A DNA stretch of 64,000 nucleotides, taken from the NCBI GenBank assembly GCA_024220505.1, contig JAKZZE010000028.1, forward strand, positions 496,001 to 560,000, written 5' to 3'. A program made the translations under genes and the position numbers. The notes below the pieces were generated by a model. The model had not been told where the DNA came from. It made no database searches and was given only the letters and a program-made list of their open reading frames with translations. Shown here in pieces: positions 52,203 to 61,821 of this stretch. Each line of letters begins with the position of its first letter. Within the stretch, counting starts at the first letter, position 1. Source of the DNA: Rhizopus arrhizus (lineage: Eukaryota; Mucoromycota; Mucoromycetes; Mucorales; Rhizopodaceae).

Positions 52203-54212
52203 ATGGCAAACGATTTGCCTCCATCACACAACTCATTACTTTTGAACTGCTGTGTTTATGGCACATTACCACCGGAAGCAGATAATGAAGGAAATATTGA
52301 ATACAAGGTACTCTTTGAAAAAAAAAAAAGAAACATAGAAAGGCTCATTTTTTTTTTTGTTAGCTCAAATTGATAAATCCAACAGACGAACGACTTGAAC
52401 ACTTGGTGACTCAGATGAAGTGGAGGTACATATTACTATTGCAAATTGTTTCAAAAGATTGAGAAATACATAAAAACACAAAAAGGTTAGCAGAAGGCAA
52501 TGGAGAAGCAGTTTACGAAATAGGAATAGACGATGATGGAACGATTAGAGGTAACGATCCATGATAGGTGTGTGTGTTTGTTGAATTTTGATTGACTTTA
52601 TGACGAAAAGGACTGGATGAAGATGAATTGAATTGCTCACTGATGAATCTTCGTAAAATGGCAAACTCCTTAAATGCAGATATCAGTTCAACCAAAGAAA
52701 TCAACCTGAGTCAACTCAATTTAAACCATTCGACCGTCAAAAAGAGTCAAGATCGTAAAGTGGCAGAGGTAGTGATCAAAACACGACTGACAGACGATGA
52801 AGAAGGTCAGCATTTTACCGATCTGCGCATTGTGCTTGTAGGCGCGCTAGGCGCAGGGAAATCAACCTTGTTGGGGCACATTTGTCATGGTGCAAAAGAC
52901 AATGGACGAGGTAAAGCAAGGCTGAATTTGATGAGACACAGACATGAGCTGGAAGCTGGAAGGAGTTCTTCTATTTCGCATGAAATTATCGGATATGACT
53001 CAGAGGGGACCTTGATCAACTACGCCACAACCAACGTCAGTACCTGGGAACAAATCTGTGAATCGAGTCTCAAGATTGTTACCTTTTTGGATACCTGCGG
53101 CTTTCCAAAATACCTCCGGACGACCATGTCGGGTCTGATGGGTTATGCACCAGACTATGCATGCTTGGCCATTGCTGGTAATGCTGGTACGGTGTCTGGG
53201 ATGACCAAGGAACATTTATCGATCGCAGTCATGTTGGATTTACCTGTGTTTGTCGTGATTACCAAATCAGATACGGCGTCCCAATCACAACTCACAAATA
53301 CGTTGTGTTCTCTGCTGTCTGTCTTGAAGTCGTCTTGGGTGAACAAAGTGCCTGTGGTGGTGCGGAATGAAAATGACTTGATCAACTGTACTTCTCAGTT
53401 CTCTAGAAGAGGTCCTGAATTACCGATATTTATGGTGTCTAATGTGACAGGATCTAATATTGATTTACTACTCAAGTTCATACACCATTTACCACAACCA
53501 ATAAAAATGGGATTTGATGAGCTCCTAGAGGAATCCATAGAATTTCATATTGAGGATGTCTATAGTTTGCCAGGTAAGAAATATCTATCAAACTCCCTTT
53601 ATTCTCTTCCAATACACTCATCTCTCTTTAGATGTTGGTGTTGTTGTCGGAGGTGTGCTTGTTCAAGGAAGAATCAATGTAAAGGAGAACAAGTGGTATT
53701 GTCTAGGGCCAAATTCAAAAGGAAAATTCACCAAAGTAAAAGTGACTTCGATACACCGGCATCGAATACCTGCCCATTATGTTCACTGCGGACAAGCTGC
53801 GACACTTGCCTTGACTGGCGTTGACGTCAATGATTGGAAGATACACAAGGGAATGGTCTTGTTGGACACAAACGATCCTCATAGCTTTATAGAATTTGAG
53901 GCAGAGATCATGGTGCTCTATCACGAAGTAGGTATCTCTGCTGGTACGCGTGGAATGATTCATTCTGGATCTATTCAGCAACATGCACAAGTGATATCTA
54001 TTGATCCTGTGGACATTCGTCCTATTGATGACAGTACAGAAGAAATCTCATCCCTATCAACAGATACACTAGCCATTCCTTCAGGCTATAGAGGGAAATG
54101 CATCTTTCGATTTGTACATGAACCCTGTTATTTACGAATAGGGGCCCGCGTCTTGTTTATGGAAGGAATATCGAAATGTCTTGGAAAAGTAACACGGCTT
54201 GTTTATCATTGA
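52203..54212 (+). CDS. GTPBP1/GTPBP2-like GTPase with altered catalytic motifs
   Basis: EF-Tu-like translational GTPase of the GTPBP1/2 group (ribosome rescue and mRNA decay in animals). Five exons: 52203-52307, 52364-52425, 52486-52550, 52611-53573, 53632-54212; 591 residues. G1 is GALGAGKST where the family has GNVDAGKST, so the Asp is lost. A family block follows (DNGRGKARLNLMRHRHELEA, GRSSSISHEIIGYDSEG). G3 is DTCGFPKYLRTT where the family has DLAGHEKYLKTT, so the catalytic His is Phe. G4 is ITKSD. Domain II has GVVVGGVLVQGRINVKENKW. Ser/Thr/Lys of the P-loop are kept, so nucleotide binding is possible but normal GTP hydrolysis is doubtful. Introns and frame are clean. Confidence 0.88.
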
Positions 54213-54318
54213 ATTTCTTTATTACACACACACCCTCTCCCTTTTTAAATAATTCATGTTTTTGTACATAAATAAAAATAGCAACTTTTTTTTTTTCTTC
54301 TATCTTTATATTGCAACA

Positions 54319-55597
54319 ATGAATATATGTTCTCCTTGTAGATTGGTATGGATCATTCCTGCAACTGAGAAAGATAAAAGCGCATCAAATCACTATATAG
54401 TAAAAGAAGATGAGAATAAGCTTTTATTACAAAGTGATAAGAAAATAAGACGTTAGAGGCTCATGCTAATTGAATTTGATCTAAAGACAGTGAAGGCTTG
54501 ACAGAGTAACTACTGCCCTTTGACTAAATTTATATTTTCTTGACAAGAGTAAACTGCATAGACAGGCTTGGACGATCAGCCGAAGCTTATTTTCAAAACA
54601 TGAGGGTACCTTTCAAGAGTATAAAGATATAGTGGATGATTTTTTAAAAGGTAAAGACTTGTTTTGTTAAGAAACCTTTGAAACATACTGGTTAGGCTAT
54701 AACACCGGATTGTTGTTTTTAAGCGTTGGGTAAATAGAATAAGGTTTGCCAATAGATACTTTAAACTTATATATTCTTTATAGATCAGAGACTTCAACTC
54801 TTCTTCAAAGGTAAATAAAATATGGAAAGCTTTACCTGTCCATACTATGTCTCTCTTTTTTAACTTTAATTTAGATACAAAGATATGAGATATATTTTTA
54901 ATAGATTAGAAAGAAAATTAGGAAAGGTTCATTTGCTAGAATACGTCTACATTGGGTTCACAGACGAATATTGTTTTGACTTAAAAAGAGACAAGTTCTA
55001 TAAGAGTGAATATTAAACTTGTATGTGTTCTTACTAAAGTTTTTTTTATTTTTTAGACTCTGAGATTTTGATGAATGGAATAGATAGCTTAATGATGAAA
55101 GTACAAAGGATTACTGATATTTGGGAGACAGTTAAAAAAGGGTCGATAGATCCATTCATATTAAAAATAAGAATAACTTTTGGAAACAAGAAGCGACAAA
55201 GTCATCTCATAATCATTGATATGAAGCATCCAAGGTTTTTACGCACCACACCAATAGTTGAAAATTCATCAAATATATATTATTCATTTGCTAAATTACG
55301 TAAAAAAAAAGAAAGACTTGCTTATTTTATAAAGAGATTCATTTGTTTTCTATAGAGGATTGCGTTAATCTCATCACCTCATCTCATTTTCAAGGTCGTG
55401 TACCAACAGATGGGTATGTGCTGACTAGTATCACATCCGAATTCCTGAGTGGACTTGTAAAGTTTGATATAGTTGCTTTAATCAACGTAAACGGTCCAAA
55501 TCCATCCTTTAATTTAACTCGACTTAGGAAAGAATTATTAGGAATGTCCAAGGGTGCACTTGGAAGAAGTAAAAAGATGTTTGGATTTTATGGCTAA
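54319..55597 (+). CDS. Divergent kinesin-like protein with degenerate motor domain
   Basis: Kinesin fold by motif order, never annotated with certainty here. Proposed exons: 54319-about 54456 (MNICSPCRLVWIIPATEKDK), 54566-54650 (WTISRSLFSKHEGTFQEYKD), 54696-54729, 54784-54810, 54875-55005, 55057-55299, 55356-55597. All junctions from the second exon on are in phase; the first is not resolved. GYNTGLLFLSVGSETST replaces the kinesin GYN-x-T-I-F-A-Y-G-Q-T-G-S-G-K-T; YVYIGFTDEYCFDL matches SYLEIYNEKIYDLL; SIDPF replaces switch-I SSRSH; LIIIDMKHPR replaces LVDLAGSER; RVPTDGYVLTSITSEFLSG matches VPYRDSKLTRLLQDSLGG; ALINVNGPNPSFNLTRLR matches the end of the motor. About 300 residues. It cannot bind ATP normally. 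Confidence 0.6.
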
Positions 55598-55717
55598 AAT
55601 GAATATGATCAGAAGTATTACTTTACCAAACCGAAACGATATGATAAACGAACTAAACGTAAACGGATTACGCTTTCTACAAATCATATGGCGAATTAAT
55701 TAATTCTCTTTTTTCAG

Positions 55718-55765
55718 GATAACAATATGCAAGGCTATAAATCGTTAAACATCGTGAGCTGTTTC

Positions 55766-55808
<43 letters not shown>

Positions 55809-56523
55809 AAATTTGACATTTAAATTCTTTTGCTAGTACAAATCTATGAAGCAAGCCCAATTGAACTACTTGGAAACGCTATACCGATTATCATCCGTAA
55901 AGACAGAAAGCAAAGTCCGTGGGTTGAAAATTGAACTTTGTAGGTTTTATGGATTTCACTTGATATAAACTAATACATATAATGCAGTGTCACAAAAGCT
56001 ACGGTATGAATTTGAAAAGCTTAATTTTGAAAAACAACTCGAAACTTTGAAGGTGAGCCTAACTGATTACATATAATATTTTAAGTAACGTTATTTTTAC
56101 ATAGGATATGAAATATAAAGCAAAGCAAGACTATGAAAATAAGTTAAGAGACTTAAAGGAACGTATGGAAACAAAGAACAGTTTGCTGAATGAGCAATTA
56201 GAGAAGCAAAAGGTACTTTAGAAAAGAAAAGGACAATTCTTAAAGTGAACAATCATTATTAACGTTTTGAATACAGAACACTTTATCCAATACACATGAA
56301 AATGAAATTATTACATTAAAAAAAAGAATCACTTTACTTCAAAAAGAATTGGCTAAACAGGAGGTATTTTCATTTGACTCGCTTCTTTTATATACCTAAA
56401 CACTCACATGTTTACAAGTCCAATTTGGAAAAAGAGATACGAACAACAAGATCAGAGCGAAAGTCCACTCGATCTTTTATTCATCGTTTAATGGAAAAGT
56501 ATCACGACAAAGAATATAATTAA
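55718..56523 (+). CDS. Coiled-coil protein, possible tail of the kinesin-like gene
   Basis: Six exons in phase: 55718-55753, 55837-55939, 55988-56052, 56105-56212, 56277-56363, 56419-56523. From the ATG at 55727 it gives about 164 residues, nearly all heptad-rich helix (YKSMKQAQLNYLETLYRLSS, LRYEFEKLNFEKQLETLKDM, ITLLQKELAKQ) ending RSFIHRLMEKYHDKEYN. A T35 run lies in the first intron (55771-55805). It starts 120 bp after the kinesin-like stop and a good acceptor (TTTTTTCAG) precedes its first exon, so it could be the stalk of that gene, but no donor in the right phase was found. Either a 1-nt sequence error, an unseen exon or two genes. Confidence 0.6.
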
Positions 56524-56679
56524 AAATAAAGTCATTCAAACCAAGCAAGATTTATTGTTATCTGTACTTTAATTGATTACATTTGCAATTTTTCGTCGAC
56601 AATTGGGGCATGTGTTAAAGACCCTTTTCTTCAAATATAGTTCATGAATCCTCTTTATTTTACTTTTTTTTTAGTTTTT

Positions 56680-58922
56680 TTACAATAAATGAGCAACTTC
56701 TTCAAAAAGTGTTTTTACTGTGCCTGGTAGCTCTCTTTCTACAGAAATTAATGATTTTTGCAAGGATTCCATGGCTGCTAAACTTTTATGGTTCTTACAA
56801 TTCTTTTGAAGCTAATTTCCAAGGAATGAGTTTGATTTATTTTTTGTGATAAAAAAAAACATACCTTGTCAATAACGGGTAAAATAGCTTCTAAAACAAC
56901 AGTACTTGAATCCGTCATTTTTACAGAGGCAATAGTACTTATACTTCTGGATGAAGGTGATTTATTGGCTGTTTGAGGAAGTGGGCTTGTACTGACTGAT
57001 TGCTGTATCATACTAGACCTTTTATTTGCTCGAGCATATATTCCCATCTCTGCAGCTCTAACTGTGCTTTGACTTGTGTCTTCATATTCACTAATACTAT
57101 GCCGGAATCCCATATTTTGAATTTTGGACTAATGAAATGGGTTTTAGTACGACCATCTGCTTACATCAAGTTTTTTTCTGCTGCAACTTACTGTAACTTC
57201 ATTCACTCTTGAAGAGGGTATCGGTGTTGACTGCAACTGCGAGTTGATATGACTTTTGCTTGTTGCTCTTGGCAGTTGTTGCATAGAAGGCGATGATGAT
57301 ATATTGTTAAAGGAGTATTGGCTTGACGTTTTTTGCACTTGTGGAACAGTGGGCTTCGGCGGTGGATTAACCGCAGATTTGATTGTTCCAAAGTCCCAAC
57401 CATCTCCATCATCTGCCTCAACCCTATAACAATCCCTGTTACCCTCTCTTACTCTCCCTCTCATCTTATCTTTTCATCTCAACTTACTGGTTTTCTTCAT
57501 CCGAAGACTCGTTATCACGTCCATTTATATTAATCCAGCGTTCATGACCTTCAATCAATTCAGTAAGATAAGCTACTTTTTTACTGCTTTTTATAAATTT
57601 GTGTTTCAAGAGTTCCTTTGCTGTAGGTCTCTATTATAAAGGTGTGAAAAACAAAATAAAAAGGCGAGATATATGCAATGCTACTTCTTACATTGGCGGG
57701 ACTAGATTGTAAACATAAACTAACAAATTCACGGAAGGCTTTACTGTGAGGAGGATTAAGTTGAGGAGGGTCGTTTTTAGGTATATGGAAAAGTACTTTC
57801 ATTGGGTGCATTTTAGCATAAGGTGGTTCACCATTAGCAAGCTCGATGGCTGTTATACCAAGAGACCATATATCGGCTTTGAAATCATAGCCTGATTGTT
57901 TAATTACTTCAGGTGCCATCCAAAACTAATAAGAATGTAAAGTTAATAAAAGCATATTCTTTTTTTGGTTTACAACTTACAGGTGTTCCCACAAATGTAT
58001 TCTTTTTTGTTAGTGTCGCTGTAATCTAAAGTAAGGAGGAGTTGAGTGTTTTCAAATTACTATATTTGTAAGTATAAACAATCTGCTTTACCTGTCCAGA
58101 TACACCAAAATCAGCCAGCTTTACCTCGCCAGTAGAGCTCAATAGTATATTGGCAGCTAATTTAAACATATAAGGACAATGCTTGAAGAGGAAAAAAATC
58201 TAATAATCTATGCTACCTTTGATATCTCTATGTAACTTTCCTTCGTTATGAAGATAGTCTAATCCCTTTAATAATTCTTTCAAGATTATAGCAATGTATT
58301 CTTCACGTATAGTTCCCATCTTCATCTAATGTGGTGTTACTACTCTCCTTCATTACTTTTCACTTCAATTTTCCCATACCAAATCACTACATGATCCTCC
58401 TGAACAATATTCCATAATAATCCATAGCCCTGTACCTTTCAGGTATGATCCATAATATCTAAAAAGGAGATACAATTTAGGAAAAAAAGAAAAAGCAAGG
58501 AGACACAACAACAATTTTTACTTTGTCACATAAGGCGAATCTAATTGAGACAAAATAGCTATTTCTTGCTGAATATCATCAATTTCATCCTCTGCGCTTT
58601 CAAGATCAATGACTTTTATGGCAACTGGTTTGTTTGTTCTTTTGTCTATGCTAAAATAAGAGACATTTTTTTAGTTTTCTTACTATTTATTAAAAAAAAA
58701 CTGATTGTTTACCCCTTGAATACTTCACCAAAAGAACCTTTGCCTATAAAGAAATGTCAAGAAATCATCGTATTAAGCATCTATATCCCTTTCGTACCTA
58801 TACGCTCTTGCTTTATATAATAAAGTTCAGGGTCTGAAGAAGCGTGACTCTATGGTATACATTTTCATTATTTAACAAAAAAAAAATCCCATTATCACAT
58901 AAACTTTCATTTTATTTACCAT
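56680..58922 (-). CDS. Germinal-centre (GCK-III/SPS1, MST-like) Ser/Thr kinase
   Basis: STE20-superfamily kinase of the GCK/SPS1/Sid1/Kic1 type, acting in polarity and septation (SIN/RAM) signalling. Thirteen exons: 58920-58922 (ATG alone), 58798-58849, 58713-58743, 58522-58650, 58380-58458, 58217-58325, 58092-58156, 57981-58025, 57692-57925, 57488-57630, 57192-57423, 56865-57128, 56680-56811; 505 residues. Catalytic motifs complete: [19 protein letters not shown] (Lys), [67 protein letters not shown], and [13 protein letters not shown] closing the kinase domain near 290. The regulatory tail is Ser/Pro-rich with a helical C-terminus ([20 protein letters not shown]), similar to GCK-III dimerisation tails. 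Confidence 0.92.
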
Positions 58923-59095
58923 TTTTTGACAGTAGAATGTGAATAAAAAGAAAGAAAGAAAGAAAAGAGCAATAAAGAAAGAAGAAGAGTATGTTAGTAA
59001 AAATAAGGAGAGGAGGAGGAGAAAACCCGCTTGCTTTCAACCAAATATGGATAATAAGTAAACATAGTCTGTGTAACATCGCCATAACTAGATTC
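58923..59095. other. 5' flank of the GCK kinase
   Basis: Purine-rich GAAAGAAA sequence (58938-58990) upstream of the kinase start; it meets the 3' end of the DDI1 pseudogene. Confidence 0.5.
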
Positions 59096-60484
59096 CTAAA
59101 ATAATAAACTAGCTGCCAGATCCGGATTACCTTCTGCCATTTCTAGTGCTTCAAATGCTTCCTAGCGGTATATTCCCATATTAATTAGCAGCTTTATAAA
59201 TTTCTCTGAAAAATTGCTTTGTGTATTCACTGTGAGGTTAAGGAAGCCCCTGTGATTTCTGCACCTCCAAAAACAGTTATTTTTGGTAATTCATCTTTGT
59301 CAATTCTTATGGGGTCGTATAAATGCTAAGTTTTCTTAGATCCCCTTATTTTGCTTTATTTTACTTGTCTTTATTCTATGCTGTTTTCCTAGAAACTCAT
59401 GTTCTGCCAAAAATGGTATATTACAATCGTTAAAGACTAATGCGTTTTTACGTAAATCAATATATGCCCTGTGTTTCCTCATCATATCAAGTCTAAAAAG
59501 TAGCTTCGACCCTTTCTTTTGACAACAACAAAATAACAAGCTAAAAAAGAGTCTTTGGTAAGTCTATGCACTGTGAATTCGGTCAAGGATTTTTGCTATT
59601 CGAACACTCTTTGCTTTCCTACTAAAGTGAGCATCTAGCAAACACATCAATCTACAATCTTTTGTTGTTATAAACTGACCGTAAAAATTGACAGGTGCAT
59701 GTTTTAGTATTCCTTCTTCACACACTCTCTTGTTTCCTAGAACACATTTGAATTTACCGAGGTTCGAGCTCCAGAGTCTACTTATGCAGCCAACTTTTTA
59801 CTGCTAATCTCCATATTGATATAAAGATGAGTTATCCTAATAAATGGTTCCTGGTTGAATTCCATAGCTTCTTCAAAATCTGCAATAACATTCTTTTATT
59901 AAATAGCTTCTTCAATACGCCTGTGTGCCCCAACTTCAAATGAGTTGTCATTCAAAGCAGCGAACTGTACTTTTTGAATTTTAGCTGTGCGTCTAGATTG
60001 TCTGATCTGTTGAAACATGGCTGAAAATTGAGCGGGGTCATGTTGTGCTGCGGGAGCCAATCCAGGATTTGTCTATTACATTGTCATTCATATGCAATAA
60101 CATCAATACTTTTACCCTTTCCAGCCGTTCTAAAAGACGCCGATCGCTCAGCACATGTTGGTCTCAGTACATGTTGGTGCATGTCATCAAACTCAGGGTG
60201 TTTATTGCAGTATCAAATGAACAAAAACATCTTTTAACTTGCGCTTTTTCTTGTATCTAGACGTCAAAATAAATTGTTGCATATGAATTACTTCGTTATG
60301 TCCTGCTTCATATTCCTCTAGAGTCTTTTTTTAGCCCTAATGGTTCCTTTCCACGTGTAAGTAGTCACTGAGTAGCCAGCGCAACTCCTGACTAAAGAAA
60401 AGTAAGAAGCATGCTAATATGTTCAATTTTATTTGATATCCTTACTTTAATTTCCAAAAGTGCTTTTAGATCGTCGATAACCAT
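59096..60484 (-). pseudogene. DDI1 pseudogene (UBL - retroviral-like protease - UBA)
   Basis: Full-length decayed copy of the ubiquitin shuttle protease Ddi1, with domains in the right order on the minus strand. Near 60446-60484: DDLKALLEI of the UBL. A 54-bp intron (60392-60445) still has GT-AG ends. Then SGVALATQ, a stop, and after a frameshift KKTLEEYEAGHNEVIHMQQF (60265-60330). Linker: NPGLAPAAQHDPAQFSAMFQ (about 60020). Protease region: FNQEPFIRITHLYINMEISS, then a stop directly before VDSGAR (near 59775; the catalytic Asp survives). The flap-distal part RLDMMRKHRAYIDLRKNAL (59440-59500) and IPFLAEHEF follow. UBA end: ALEMAEGNPDLAASLLF then stop (59096-59098). The retained intron argues against a retrocopy. 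Confidence 0.88.
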
Positions 60485-60760
60485 TTAATTATTAATATCT
60501 AAATTTTAAATTTCTTAGCCCTCGGTAGTAACTGTTATAAGCATTATTTATTATCAATCTTAAAAAATATAGAGGGAAGGGACAGAACGCGACAAGTCAA
60601 TAAAAAACAATCGGCAAAAGAATACACGTGTAACACTCTGATTTTAGCATAAATTTTATTCAATAGTTCACCAAATTTTCCAATGAACTTGTTCTTCAAG
60701 GATAGCAGGATATTATAAACATGGATTTATTAAATAAATAAATAAAAGAAAACGTAATAA

Positions 60761-61787
60761 TCAAGCTTGCAGAATCAAATCGTTGGTGGTCCAAGAAATA
60801 CAGGATTTTGGTATGCGTACATGATGCTCAGTAGAATCAGTTCTACTGTGTTGTATTTTTTTGAATAACTGTACAATGTTTGTATATCCTGATTCAATAG
60901 CAAGTTTCTCTGCTGTCTTCCCTGCTCTATTTTTTATCTCTAAATTACTGGATTCTATTAAGATTTTAACGATTTCTAATTTGCCGGTCCAGCTTGCAAA
61001 ATGAAGTGCTGTGAACCCATTTTTATCTGTTTGGTTCACATCACATCTTAGCTCAACAAGAGTCTGTACAAGACGACTGTATCCACAAATGGTGGCTAAA
61101 TGTAGAAGGCTGTGTTGGTTGTCGTTTGTTAACGATAGACAGTATTTCATGCTATTTTGACTATTTAATCGATGAACTGCCAGTAAAGTATTTGTAACAT
61201 GGTCTTCAAGCTGAGATAGATAAAGTTGACGTGCATTCTCGTAAACTGCAGAAGCCGCTAATGGTGTCATCTTGTATCTGTACTCATTTTTTAAATTTAT
61301 ATTTGATTTGAATACACAATCCTTGTTATCTCCTTGAACAATACGCATCGCAATTTGTCGAGCATCCTCTACTTTACCCATCGTCTTTAGTCCAACCACT
61401 TGAAGAGCCAATTCCATAAGAGCTCTATCGCTTTCATCAAAATAGGTAAACAACACAACATCTTGACCTTCAAGCATCAGTGGGTGCTCTTTGAAAGAGA
61501 CAACCACAGGCCCTGCTGATGCTGCGGGAGGCAGAATACATAAAAGTGTGTTGGGACTCCAGCAATGTGTAGGTACTGCAGGGTTTTCACCAAACAGACA
61601 TGTCAGCCCTTCATAAAAATTTGAGCCAAGCACAGTTACTTCTGAACCACCATAAATGGGCCCATCCGCTGGGATCAAACGGTGAAGTCTAGGCAGATGA
61701 GGTGCCTTTACTCCATCTATAACATTTCTTTCTTGTAATTTAGCATAAATATTATGAGGCTCTTGATGCTGCTGCTGCTGCTGCTGC

Positions 61788-61821
<34 letters not shown>

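Noticed and set aside
59755..59780. tRNA T-loop (GGTTCGAGCTCC)
   Set aside because: No tRNA stems around it; the bases are the VDSGAR codons of the DDI1 pseudogene read on the other strand.
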